Below, piece after piece: positions 33,843 through 42,540 of a DNA stretch of 64,000 nt. Position 1 is the first letter of the stretch, and the number at the start of each line of letters is the position of its first letter. The position numbers and the translations under genes were made by a program. The DNA is taken from positions 437,001 to 501,000 of the forward strand of contig NZ_JAIWOU010000001.1 in NCBI RefSeq assembly GCF_021295395.1, in the 5' to 3' direction. Below the pieces are notes generated by a model, which searched no databases, was not told the DNA's origin, and was given only the letters and a program-made list of their open reading frames with translations. Source of the stretch: Komagataeibacter sp. FNDCR2 (GTDB lineage: Bacteria; Pseudomonadota; Alphaproteobacteria; Acetobacterales; Acetobacteraceae).

Positions 33843-34706
33843 ATGACCGATGGTGTGGTTCCGCCTTTTTTCATCCATGTGCCCTCGGGGGGGCAGGCCC
33901 CGGTTATTGTGGCGTCACCGCATTCCGGGCGGCATTATATGCCCGAATTCCTGAACATGTCGCGTCTTGACGCGCTTGCGCTGCGGCGGAGCGAGGACTG
34001 TTACGTTGACAGGCTGTTTGAAGGGGTGACGGAGCAGGGGGCCACGCTGCTGCATGCGACATTTCCCCGCGCCTACTGCGATGCCAACCGTGAGGCGTGG
34101 GAGCTTGACCCCACCATGTTTCGTGATCCGCTGCCCCACTGGTGTAATACGACAAGCAGCAAGGTCCGGGCCGGGTTTGGCACCATTGCGCGGATCGTCT
34201 CACGCGATGGACCGATCTATCCGCGTCCGCTCCCTTTCAGCGAGGCTGAAACGCGTATCCGCACCTGCTGGCAACCTTATCATGATGCGCTGTCACGGCT
34301 GGTGCAGGAGAATATGGAGCGCCATGGCTGCTGCATCCTGCTCGATGCCCATTCCATGCCCGCCCCCCGCAGGCGACAGGCCAACCTGCCGGATTTCGTG
34401 CTGGGCAACGCATGGGGGACCGCCTGCACACCTCACCTGACCGCCCTGGTGGAGCGGAAGCTTGTCGCCCATGGCTATACCGTGGCCCGTAACGTGCCCT
34501 TTGCGGGGGGATTTGTAACCCGTCATTACGGCCGCCCCCGGCGGGGCGTGCAGGCTCTCCAGCTTGAAATCAGCCGGGCGCTGTACATGGATCAGGCCAG
34601 CCTGCAACCCCATGGGGGATTTGAGACGCTACAGGCGGTCCTGACCGACCTTGTCGCCAGCATCGTGCAGTATGGTGGCATGCTGGAGCAGCAGGCAGCG
34701 GAATAG
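33843..34706 (+). CDS. N-formylglutamate amidohydrolase family protein
   Basis: The 287-residue protein has the family opening VIVASPHSGRHYMPEF near residue 20, a central LLDAHSMPAP near residue 164 with metal-binding Asp and His, and LEISRALYMD near residue 242. The family hydrolyses N-formyl-L-glutamate to formate and glutamate in histidine breakdown, but many members outside hut clusters have unknown substrates, and no hut gene is present. The ATG at 33843 is preferred over an upstream GTG at 33825. It converges on the yidB gene and is separated from it by a strong hairpin. Confidence 0.82.
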   Translation: MTDGVVPPFFIHVPSGGQAPVIVASPHSGRHYMPEFLNMSRLDALALRRSEDCYVDRLFEGVTEQGATLLHATFPRAYCDANREAWELDPTMFRDPLPHWCNTTSSKVRAGFGTIARIVSRDGPIYPRPLPFSEAETRIRTCWQPYHDALSRLVQENMERHGCCILLDAHSMPAPRRRQANLPDFVLGNAWGTACTPHLTALVERKLVAHGYTVARNVPFAGGFVTRHYGRPRRGVQALQLEISRALYMDQASLQPHGGFETLQAVLTDLVASIVQYGGMLEQQAAE

Positions 34707-34710
34707 GGAT

Positions 34711-34731
34711 GGCCCGGACACTGTCCGGGCC
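34711..34731. terminator. Bidirectional terminator hairpin
   Basis: GGCCCGGAC and GTCCGGGCC form a perfect 9-bp stem with loop ACT between the converging amidohydrolase and yidB genes. Confidence 0.6.
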
Positions 34732-34740
34732 GGATGGATG

Positions 34741-35103
34741 TTACGCCGTTCCGGGCGGTACGCTGCCCTGCGGGGTCTGGGCATTGACGGCTTCGGGCAG
34801 CAGATGGGCGAGTACGGGCAGGATGGTCGCAGCGGGCAGGCCGGTTTTGTCGATCATGGCCTGGACCTGCTGGTTATCGAGCAGCGTACGCAGTTCATCG
34901 GTGGTGATGGGCAGGTTATGGCCATCCCCAATCCACGAGCGGACCTTGTCTCCCAGACCGGCCTGTTCCGCCTGCGCCAGCAGGGTGTTGATGGTATCGG
35001 GTGTCAGGAATCGGGCCAGATAGGCATGCACCTGCTGCGACAGGCCCGTCGCACCGGCCAGTTCGCCCAGCTTGCCCATTACATCGTCAAAGATACCGCT
35101 CAT
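34741..35103 (-). CDS. YidB family protein (DUF937)
   Basis: A 120-residue soluble protein with the DUF937/YidB pattern: GLSQQVHAYLARFLTPDTINTLL early on, GLGDKVRSWIGDGHNLPIT near residue 50 and ALPAATILPVLAHLLPEAVN near residue 88 (read here as LPAATILPVLAHLLPEAV). The family is common, small and of unknown function. The start follows GAAAGAAAGCACC on the minus strand. It lies downstream of a probable small RNA and a Nudix gene. Confidence 0.8.
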   Translation of the reverse strand: MSGIFDDVMGKLGELAGATGLSQQVHAYLARFLTPDTINTLLAQAEQAGLGDKVRSWIGDGHNLPITTDELRTLLDNQQVQAMIDKTGLPAATILPVLAHLLPEAVNAQTPQGSVPPGTA

Positions 35104-35186
35104 GGTGCTTTCTTTCCTGTCTGCCAGGTTGCGGGACCGATTGGTACGGCCTGATGTATTTATAGGAGCTTCGTAAAGTTCAGGAT

Positions 35187-35265
35187 AAAAAAAAGCGGTG
35201 CATAAGCACCGCTGAGTTTAGGGAGGAAACGTCCAAGAAGCAGTTGCACAAGGCAGGTCTGCTCC
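35187..35265 (-). ncRNA. Probable small RNA with anti-Shine-Dalgarno motif (suhB/alpha-r14-like)
   Basis: On the minus strand a TTGACA box (35295-35300) and a CATAAG/GCATAA box (35271-35277) predict a transcript starting near 35265. It contains two CU-rich segments, notably TTTCCTCCCTAAAC, able to pair with ribosome sites, and ends in GCGGTGC ttat GCACCGC followed by eight T. The TTCTTGGACGTTTCCTCCC block recalls alphaproteobacterial alpha-r14/suhB RNAs as I remember them. It may also be made as the 3' end of the Nudix mRNA. Confidence 0.6.
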
Positions 35266-35283
35266 TCTCCCTTATGCTAAACC

Positions 35284-36000
35284 TCACGCGGATGTGTCAA
35301 CAAAAAAAGCGGAGGATGCACGCCGCGCCTGATACATATGCCACGAAAGCAGGGTTTTCGCGTCCGTCATGCCAATGCCCGGCACATCCGCAAGGTCGAT
35401 GACACGCAGGCGGATATGTTCATGTTCGCTGGCTAGTCCGGTCTGGCGCCCCGCAAGGCTGCGGGCCAGGGATTCGTCAATGTCCAGTTCGGCGTAATAC
35501 AGGCCGATGGCTTCGTCACATCCACCGGGCGAGAGCCAGACATGCGTCAGTTCCGTCAGGTCGCGCTCACAGACCTGAAGGTCGGCCCCGACTTCCTCCG
35601 AAAGTTCACGCAGCGCGGTGCTGACGAACCGCCCGCCATCCAGCATGCCCGCCGGTAGTGCCAGCAGGTCGGGCCGGGCTATGGGCACGCGGGCTTCGCG
35701 GGTCAGAATGGTGCGGTCCGGGTACCCGGGGCACCTGAGAACCAGCAGCACCGATACGGAATCCCCACGCAGCAGGGCAAGCCCTGGTACGGGCTGTCCG
35801 CCATTCAGGGCGTCGGCTTCGACCATGATGAAGCCCATCCGCGTGCCGAAGGTCACGGCGTCCCGCACCAGCACATGGCGCAGGGTGAAACGTGCGCGCA
35901 TGCCCTCATACCAGCGGCGGAAATGGGGGGCCGCCAGCACGCGCGCGCGTAGTTCCGCGTCGATGCCGGGGGCAAAGGAAATATTGTCCATAACGTCCAT
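35284..36000 (-). CDS. Nudix-family hydrolase with a degenerate Nudix box
   Basis: The 238-residue protein has an ADP-ribose-pyrophosphatase-like Nudix fold: the box reads GMLDGGRFVSTALRELSEEVGA near residue 117 (shown as GMLDGGRF then STALRELSEEVGA), keeping the catalytic REL.EE.G but lacking the first Glu and being one residue shorter than the standard. An Nudix substrate selectivity region with HVWLSPGGCDEAIGLYYAEL follows. It would cleave a nucleoside diphosphate sugar or similar compound. It lies 39 bases downstream of a glycosyltransferase gene on the same strand, consistent with a role in sugar-nucleotide turnover. Confidence 0.75.
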   Translation of the reverse strand: MDVMDNISFAPGIDAELRARVLAAPHFRRWYEGMRARFTLRHVLVRDAVTFGTRMGFIMVEADALNGGQPVPGLALLRGDSVSVLLVLRCPGYPDRTILTREARVPIARPDLLALPAGMLDGGRFVSTALRELSEEVGADLQVCERDLTELTHVWLSPGGCDEAIGLYYAELDIDESLARSLAGRQTGLASEHEHIRLRVIDLADVPGIGMTDAKTLLSWHMYQARRASSAFFVDTSA

Positions 36001-36039
36001 CCGGCTCCTGCCTTGCCTGCGCCGGGTGCCGCTCCGGCC

Positions 36040-38997
36040 TTAATCGTGTGTGAACAGGGTGTCCATGATCCCCGCGATACGAAGGCGATAGTCCTGCGGG
36101 TCATGTTCGGCGGCGATGCGGATGAGCGCGTTCTCGCGCACCGTGTCCCACAATGCGCGGTCATGATACAGCCGGATGACCTGCCGCGCAAAGGCGCCCG
36201 GGTCGGTCACATCGGCGCACAGCATGTCATGTCCGTCCTGCCAGCCTGCCTGCCGGCACAATAGCGGCGATCCGACCACGGGCAGGCCGTTGGCCGCCGC
36301 CGCGTGCAGTTTATGGGCGATGCCAGCGGCAAAACGGGTGGGGGCGATGAATACGCGGTGTTGGTCGTAAACAGGGGCAGTGTCTTCCACCCGGCCCAGC
36401 ATGCGTACATTGGGGTGCTGGCGCAGCGGGCCAAGGTCCACGCGCGGGTTCACGTAGCCGCACACGCTGAAGCGGAAATCCGGCCCCAGTTCGGCCACCA
36501 GCAGGGGCAGGACCTCCGCGCTGAACCAGGCCAGCGAGTCCAGGTTGGGCGCGTCCCTGTCATGCACCGCGCCAAGGAACAGGATGTCGCGCCGCTGTTC
36601 CCACCCTGGCCCGGTCGCGCGCGGTGTCAGCGCGTGGCCCAGCACGGATACATTGTCAAATCCGGCCCCGCGCAGCAGGCGGGCTTCGGTCTCGTTCACC
36701 GTCACCACCCGGCGGGCCAGGAAAAGCGGGCGCAGTTCGTGTTCCAGCCGCAGGGCGAATGGCTGCTCCGGTGTCGTGCCGCGCAGATGGTGCTGGCTCT
36801 CGTCGCGGCAGGCGGCAAGGGCTTCGGTATCGACCACGATGCGGTCCGCCGGGATGGCGGAGGCGGCATTGTTCATGATTTCCGCAAGGCGCGCGGCATT
36901 GTGCGTGCGCGCGATCCACACCGCATCGAAACACCCGCTGCGGCCATGCAGGAAATCCGCCAGATCCGCCTGTTCGCGGTCATGTATGACCTCGACATCG
37001 GGGGGAAAGGCGGCGGCGATGGTGGCCGCGTCCTCAATGGGACGGAAGACGGGATAGACCGTGACCCGATAACCCAGCGCGGCCAGCCCGGTGATAATGT
37101 CGTTCGAGCGGGTAAAGCCGGAACCCAGATAGCGCAGCGGCAGCCTGTCCTCGATGAACAGGACATGGCCGCGCCCGCTATCGGCATGGCGCGCACGCGC
37201 CTGTAGGGGGGCATGGCGCAGGGGCCTGCGGCGCAGGGCGCCTGCGTGCCTGCGGGTGAATACCGTGCTGTTGCGCGCGATCAGCCGTGATGCGCTGGTG
37301 GCGTCCGACGTGGCGCATTCATAATGCACGAGACAGATGGCCGGGTCATATATGATGCGGTAGCCCAGCGCGCGGATGCGCATGCACAGGTCGGTTTCCT
37401 CGAAATACGCAGGGGCAAAGCTCTCATCAAATCCGTCGAGCACCTGGAGTATCTCGGTGCGGACCATCAGGAACACACCGGAACAGAAATCCACCGTGCG
37501 CATGAAGCCCGCCTCGGGCACTGCCGGGTGGGCGTCGCGCATGTAGCCCTGCACCGATCCGTCGCGCCAGATGATGCTGCCTGCTTCTTGCAACATGCCA
37601 TGGGTCCGGACCACGCGACCGCCCACCGCGCCGGTCGTCTCCGCCGCCATGAGGCGTGAGAGCGCATTGGCCACCGCGCCGTATTGCAGGTCCACATCAT
37701 TGTTCAGGTAAAGTGTCGCAGGCGCGCGCGCATGGCGCAGGGCCGCGTTGCAGCCGCGCACGAAGCCGATATTGCCCGCGTAGCGCAGCACCTCGATACC
37801 CTTTACATGCCGCTCGATGCCAGCCACGCCATCGCGCGACCCGGAATCCACCACGATGACCTGCATCGCCCCATGATGGTTCGCCCGCAGCGAGGCCAGC
37901 GTGGACATGGTCATTTCAAACTGGTTATGCGCGACGATGATGACGCTGAGCGCGGGCGGGCCCTCGTTACTGAAATCAATGCGCCCGTCAAGCAGCAGCG
38001 GCAGGCGCATGGCGCACATGTGGCGGAACAGGGCACGGGCCTGCTCCTCGGTTACCGGGGGCGGGGCCGGCGGGCGCAGGTCGGGACGGGTGGAAAGGTA
38101 GTGGCCAAATCCGTCACGCGCGCGGCCTGTGGCAAGGTCGGCCTGGATTGCGGGGTCACGCAGGTAGCCCGCCAGATCCAGCGCCGAGCAGGGCTTGCGC
38201 TGTTCATGCACCCCATCCTTCAGGAAATGGGCATAGCCGTTGCGTAACGCCCCGCTTTCGATCGCGGCCAGCACGTCCGGATTGACCGCGGCATAAAAGG
38301 ATTCGGAAAAGAATGGGCCGGGGTCGAACGCCATGGGCGTGGCGTTGCACAGGTAATGGTGCAGGGCGGACACAAAGCGGCCCTGCGTTACCTCCGCCTG
38401 CATGGCGGGATAGGTGGCGCGGTACCATTCGGCATCGAAATAAAGCGACAGGGACTGCCATGGCAGTTCCGCCATGCCGCGCAGCAGGTAATCCACAAAC
38501 GGATGCGCCGCCGTGTCTGGCCCGGCGGCATGGGGCAGGGCGGCAAGATAGGCGGCGGGGTCGAAAAAACACGATCCGCTGCGCATTTCCCCATCACCCA
38601 CGCGCAGGTAATGGTCATAGCCGTTGCGGTAGCCCCCCGCCGCCAGCATGGCCGGGGTGATGTCGGCATAGGCCGCGCGATAGGCGTGTTCATCAAACAG
38701 CCAGTGGGGGCTGTGGGTGTGCAGCCCCGTGGTCAGGTAATGGTCAAATCCGCTGCGCCATGTGCCCTGCGCCACATGACGGGCCACATCGGGGTAGGTG
38801 GTGAGGTACCATTCCTCATCAAAAAACGGATTGGGGGAATGGCGCAGGGCCGCGCCATGGTCGGCATAGAAATCATGAACCTGTTCGTCCGGTATGCCCA
38901 TGAGATCCAGAACCGGCGCATAACGGGCACGATACCACGCGGGGTCGAAACCGGTCCATCGGGCAGCCATTTCCGCATTACCCGGGGAAACAGCCAT
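36040..38997 (-). CDS. Large bifunctional glycosyltransferase (GT2 plus GT4-like) with N-terminal repeats
   Basis: The 985-residue protein has three parts. Residues 15-310 hold seven degenerate repeats of about 40 residues on the pattern F(D/S)..(W/A)Y...YPD......G....GF.HYL..G. Residues about 340-600 form a GT2 domain, with LSVIIVAHNQFEMTMSTLAS, a nucleotide-sugar motif LNNDVD and a later FEETDLCMRIRALGYR. Residues about 640-985 form a GT-B, GT4-like domain ending FIAPTRFAAGIAHKLHAAAANGLP (shown in two parts: FIAPTRFAAGIAHKL, HAAAANGLPVV). It likely builds a surface polysaccharide or glycan. No signal or membrane segment is seen. Confidence 0.82.
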   Translation of the reverse strand: MAVSPGNAEMAARWTGFDPAWYRARYAPVLDLMGIPDEQVHDFYADHGAALRHSPNPFFDEEWYLTTYPDVARHVAQGTWRSGFDHYLTTGLHTHSPHWLFDEHAYRAAYADITPAMLAAGGYRNGYDHYLRVGDGEMRSGSCFFDPAAYLAALPHAAGPDTAAHPFVDYLLRGMAELPWQSLSLYFDAEWYRATYPAMQAEVTQGRFVSALHHYLCNATPMAFDPGPFFSESFYAAVNPDVLAAIESGALRNGYAHFLKDGVHEQRKPCSALDLAGYLRDPAIQADLATGRARDGFGHYLSTRPDLRPPAPPPVTEEQARALFRHMCAMRLPLLLDGRIDFSNEGPPALSVIIVAHNQFEMTMSTLASLRANHHGAMQVIVVDSGSRDGVAGIERHVKGIEVLRYAGNIGFVRGCNAALRHARAPATLYLNNDVDLQYGAVANALSRLMAAETTGAVGGRVVRTHGMLQEAGSIIWRDGSVQGYMRDAHPAVPEAGFMRTVDFCSGVFLMVRTEILQVLDGFDESFAPAYFEETDLCMRIRALGYRIIYDPAICLVHYECATSDATSASRLIARNSTVFTRRHAGALRRRPLRHAPLQARARHADSGRGHVLFIEDRLPLRYLGSGFTRSNDIITGLAALGYRVTVYPVFRPIEDAATIAAAFPPDVEVIHDREQADLADFLHGRSGCFDAVWIARTHNAARLAEIMNNAASAIPADRIVVDTEALAACRDESQHHLRGTTPEQPFALRLEHELRPLFLARRVVTVNETEARLLRGAGFDNVSVLGHALTPRATGPGWEQRRDILFLGAVHDRDAPNLDSLAWFSAEVLPLLVAELGPDFRFSVCGYVNPRVDLGPLRQHPNVRMLGRVEDTAPVYDQHRVFIAPTRFAAGIAHKLHAAAANGLPVVGSPLLCRQAGWQDGHDMLCADVTDPGAFARQVIRLYHDRALWDTVRENALIRIAAEHDPQDYRLRIAGIMDTLFTHD

Positions 38998-39060
38998 TAT
39001 ATATTCCTGTCCCTGTCATGTCCGGGACAGCATGGGCACGAAAGGTTAATTTTTGATTGG

Positions 39061-39561
39061 CTACGCGGGGCTGACCGGGGCAGCGGGCGCGGATATTTCG
39101 GCCACGCGCGCATCCACCACCTTTTGCGCATCCGCCGGGGCAAGGCAGACCACCAGCCCCCGATCGCCCGCGTTGATATAGACCCGTGGCTGCGCCATGG
39201 CCGTGCTGGACAGGACCACGGGCAGTGGCGTGGCCTGCCCGAAGGGGCTGGTGCCGCCGGAGCGGAAGCCGGTCAGTCCGGCCGATTTTTCCGGGCTCAT
39301 CATCCGCGCGTTCCGGCCGCCGAACAGGGCGGCGACCTTTTTGAAGTTCACCTTGTGATCGGCGGGCACCACAAGACAGACGGGTGTCGTACGGTCCACT
39401 TCCACCACCAGCGTCTTGAGCACGCAGGCCGGATCCACCCCGATGGAAGATGCCGCCTGCATGCCGATCAACCCGCCCCCCGGTGCGTATTCATAGTCAT
39501 GCACCGAAAACGCCACGCCACTGGCCGAAAGGAATTCGGTGGCCTTCGTCCGTCCTGTCAC
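39061..39561 (-). CDS. ybaK: YbaK/EbsC-type aminoacyl-tRNA deacylase
   Basis: The 166-residue protein belongs to the YbaK/ProX editing family: DPACVLKTLVVEVD with the catalytic Lys near residue 48, LVVPADHKVNFKKVAALFGG, and the substrate loop GTSPFGQATPLP near residue 108. It hydrolyses mischarged Cys-tRNA(Pro) in the cytosol. It is between the glycosyltransferase gene and the DUF1275 gene on the same strand, but no functional link is apparent. The ATG follows GGAGCATGAAGCGTG. Confidence 0.85.
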   Translation of the reverse strand: MTGRTKATEFLSASGVAFSVHDYEYAPGGGLIGMQAASSIGVDPACVLKTLVVEVDRTTPVCLVVPADHKVNFKKVAALFGGRNARMMSPEKSAGLTGFRSGGTSPFGQATPLPVVLSSTAMAQPRVYINAGDRGLVVCLAPADAQKVVDARVAEISAPAAPVSPA

Positions 39562-39683
39562 GCTTCATGCTCCCTGTTTTCGGCATCAGATGTAATATGG
39601 CACCGGGTGACATTCAACTGCACGCGAACAGAAAGCATGCAAGAGCTTCGCACGGGCCCTTCCTGAAGAAGGGAAGGCTGAAA

Positions 39684-40391
39684 TCATCCCTCTCGCATGC
39701 TCCGCACCACTGTCGGCAGCGCCAGCACGATCAACGTCACCCCCATAAGGGTCAGCCCCATAACCCCGCAGCGTATATAAAGCGCCACCCCCCCGATCCC
39801 CCCAAGGCCGAAGGACAGGATGATCGCGCCATGCAGCCGCAGGCGCTCGCGCACACGGGCAAGCGTCTCCCCCGCGTGGCGGTGTTCGAGCCACTGGCCC
39901 AGTTCAATGCCGAAATCGGTCAGCATGCCGGTCATATGCGTGGTACGCACCCGTGCGCCGGAAATATGGGTGACCGTGGCGTTCTGCAACCCCATGAGGA
40001 AACTCAGCCCATAGGCCAGCATCCATGCCGTCTGTTCCAATGGCAGTATTTCGGCCAGCACGCCAAGACCGGCCAGCAGGGCGCCCTCCAGCACGATCCC
40101 GCAGGCATAGACCGCATGCACCCCCCGCCTGTGCCCGGCATTGACCAGCAGCGTTGCCGCGACGCCCCCGCCAATAAACGCGCCGATCAGCCCCAGGCAG
40201 GATACCAGCGCCAGTTTCCCGTCCGCCGTCAGGCTGGTGGCCAGCGCGGACAGGTTGCCGGTCATGTTGGCGCAATAATACCCCACGCTCAGGAACCCCG
40301 TCACGTTGATGGCGCCCGCCATGGCCGCCAGCGTGCAGCCAAGCCGCAGGTCGGTCCCGATATTGCGCGATGTCCCTTCGTGAACCAGCAT
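39684..40391 (-). CDS. DUF1275 (YoaK-type) membrane protein
   Basis: The 235-residue protein has about six or seven hydrophobic helices with the DUF1275 signatures AGAINVTGFLSVGYYCANMTGN near residue 26 (read as AGAINVTGFLSVGYYC then ANMTGN) and GLQNATVTHISGARVRTTHMTG near residue 140 (GLQNATVTHISG then ARVRTTHMTG). The function is unknown; it is an inner-membrane protein. I start at the ATG at 40391 because the longer frame back to 40583 adds a Cys-rich N-terminus that no family member has. The start follows TTGGGAAT. Confidence 0.82.
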   Translation of the reverse strand: MLVHEGTSRNIGTDLRLGCTLAAMAGAINVTGFLSVGYYCANMTGNLSALATSLTADGKLALVSCLGLIGAFIGGGVAATLLVNAGHRRGVHAVYACGIVLEGALLAGLGVLAEILPLEQTAWMLAYGLSFLMGLQNATVTHISGARVRTTHMTGMLTDFGIELGQWLEHRHAGETLARVRERLRLHGAIILSFGLGGIGGVALYIRCGVMGLTLMGVTLIVLALPTVVRSMREG

Positions 40392-41102
40392 ATTCCCAAG
40401 TTTCGCCTGTGCGGGAAGGCAGTTACCCGCAATCTCACTTCCCCATCCCGCCGAAGGGACGGGGTGACAGGGCAGCGCATGGCCACACCCCGCATGGAAG
40501 CTGCCGCCCCGACTGTTATGACATGATGCCACGGGGCACGATGCCACGCAACGGCCCGGTGACAGGCGGAATGTGAAGCGCATATTGATGTGAAGGATTA
40601 AATATCCGCAATATCAAGGTGTCATCTCCGGCGTTCGATCATCCGCCGGAAGGTGATGCGGCGTTATTTACTGATGGTCGGGTGGAGGGGCATGGACCGG
40701 GAATCCCTGTAAACGACAGCAACATTGCGAACTATAAACCACAATATATAACCATATATCCACAAATTGTGGAAAATATGCAATATACTGATAATTATTT
40801 AGGTTATGTTTCCGGAATGGTTTGAGTATTATATTTATTTAAAGTATTATTACCAAAATTTCCTGATGAAAATTCCGGAATCAATAAATGTTATTTATTT
40901 GTAACTTGTGTTTATTTTAAGGTTTCTTTCATAAAATCCACATATCTATACATGTGGACATGCCCGTTCCATAGTGGCATGGTCCGCCGGAAGCCATGGG
41001 CAGATCAGTGCGGGTGATGAGTGAATGACGACAGTTCCAGCCAGGGATCAGGGAAAAAGAGCCGTTCCGCCCGTCTCGCGGCTGGAATGGTATGGTTAAG
41101 TA
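40392..41102. other. Long AT-rich intergenic region with two TCCACA palindromes
   Basis: This 711-base region holds no gene I can support. It contains TCCACAA a TTGTGGA (40759-40773), a perfect palindrome, and TCCACAT atctatac ATGTGGA (40937-40958), with the same core. The stretch 40700-40960 is far more AT-rich than the rest of the window. It is the promoter region of the downstream amidohydrolase operon and possibly of the divergent DUF1275 gene. Confidence 0.45.
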
Positions 41103-42464
41103 ATGATTGACCTCCTGATCCGCAATGCCTGGCTGTATATCGACCGGGGCTGGGAAATCCCCGATGGCTGGATCGCCATAAGCGGCGGCAGGGTCCATGG
41201 CGTTGGCGGCCCCGAACTGCCCTGCCCACAGGCGCGGCGCGTCATTGACGCACGGGGGCGGCTGGTCACGCCCGGCCTTGTCAACGCGCACCATCACATG
41301 TGGCAGAATCTCACACGCGCCTATGCGCCGGTTACGCGTAGCACCCTGTTCACATGGCTTGAAAAGCTTTTCCCGCTCTGGGCCATGCTGGATGCCGATG
41401 CGGTGTACCTGGCCACTTATGTCGGCATGGTGGAACTGCTGCTGGGTGGCTGCACCACGGCCATGGACCAGCTTTACGCGCACCCGGTGCCCGGCCTGAC
41501 GGATGCGCAGTTCCGCGCCGCGCGTGACGTCGGGCTACGTTTTTACGCCACGCGTGGCAGCATCACCCGCACGGTGGAGGAGAGGGGCCTCGCCCCCGCC
41601 GCGATCGTGCAGGATGAGGAGACCGTCCTGGCCGACTGCGAACGGCTGGTCCGCCTCTATCACGACCCCCGTCCCGGCGCGATGGGACGGGTGGCGCTGG
41701 GGCCGGCGGCGCTGTATCTGGTGTCCGAGCGGATCATGCGTGAATCCGTCATCATGGCCGAACGGAACAACCTGCGCCTGCATACCCACCTGGCCGAGGA
41801 TGTGGATGAGGACGAATACTGCCTGAACGTCTATGGCTGCACCCCCACCGAATATCTGGAGCATCTGGGCTGGGCCACGCCGCGCACGTGGCTCGCGCAT
41901 TACATCTATGCCGCCCCGACCGAGATCGAGCGCCTGGCCCGCGCGGGCGTGGCCGTGGTGCAGTGCCCCGGCGCGGACATGCTGACCGGCGGCGGCAGCG
42001 CCGATGCGACGGCCCTGCGCGCGCGCGGCATTCATGTGGGGGTGGGGAGCAATGGACCGGCTTCGAACGATACCGCCTCGATGTGGATGGAAACGCGCAA
42101 CGCGATGCTGCTGGGCCGTATCCAAAACGGACCGGAATCCATGGGCGCGCGCGATGCGCTGGACATGGCGACCCGTGGCAGCGCCGCCTGCCTGGGGTGG
42201 GCGGATGAGATCGGCCATCTCTGCCCCGGCGCCTGCGCCGATCTGGTGGTCTGGCATATGAGTGATGTCGCGCTGGCCGGGGCCGTGACCGATCCGGTCG
42301 AGGCATGGCTGCGCTGTGGTCCCGCCGTGGCGCATACCACTATTGTCAATGGCTGCGTGCTGGTGGAAAACTGTGAACCCCGGCAGACGGGGCTGGCCGA
42401 TGTCCTGCGCGCGCATGCCGTGCAGGCACGCCGGATACAGGAGGCGGGACGACTGAACGACTGA
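41103..42464 (+). CDS. 8-oxoguanine-deaminase-like amidohydrolase
   Basis: The 453-residue protein is an amidohydrolase-superfamily TIM barrel of the hydroxydechloroatrazine/8-oxoguanine deaminase group. Metal ligands are in VNAHHHMWQN near residue 61, LHTHLAED near residue 222, and the later His and Asp in LAHYIYA and GVGSNGPASND. The lengthy TRAYAPVTRSTLFTWLEKLF loop is typical of that group. It would deaminate an oxidised purine, for example 8-oxoguanine to urate. It heads a same-strand cluster with a Fe(II)/2OG oxygenase, an alpha/beta hydrolase and a BMP-type binding protein. Confidence 0.82.
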   Translation: MIDLLIRNAWLYIDRGWEIPDGWIAISGGRVHGVGGPELPCPQARRVIDARGRLVTPGLVNAHHHMWQNLTRAYAPVTRSTLFTWLEKLFPLWAMLDADAVYLATYVGMVELLLGGCTTAMDQLYAHPVPGLTDAQFRAARDVGLRFYATRGSITRTVEERGLAPAAIVQDEETVLADCERLVRLYHDPRPGAMGRVALGPAALYLVSERIMRESVIMAERNNLRLHTHLAEDVDEDEYCLNVYGCTPTEYLEHLGWATPRTWLAHYIYAAPTEIERLARAGVAVVQCPGADMLTGGGSADATALRARGIHVGVGSNGPASNDTASMWMETRNAMLLGRIQNGPESMGARDALDMATRGSAACLGWADEIGHLCPGACADLVVWHMSDVALAGAVTDPVEAWLRCGPAVAHTTIVNGCVLVENCEPRQTGLADVLRAHAVQARRIQEAGRLND

Positions 42465-42471
42465 TTACAGG

Positions 42472-42508
42472 CCATGCGCGGCCTGCCACGGGGGTGGCCC
42501 GCGCATGG
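42472..42508 (+). terminator. GC-rich hairpin between amidohydrolase and oxygenase genes
   Basis: CCATGCGCGG and CCGCGCATGG form a perfect 10-bp stem around a partly paired 17-base loop. There is no T-run, so it could attenuate or protect the transcript instead of ending it. Confidence 0.45.
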
Positions 42509-42540
42509 TGGAATGGACAAACCGGGGGAAGAAAGAAGGA

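Noticed and set aside
40619-40825. 68-codon frame in the AT-rich spacer
   Set aside because: It crosses the palindromes and lacks start signals.
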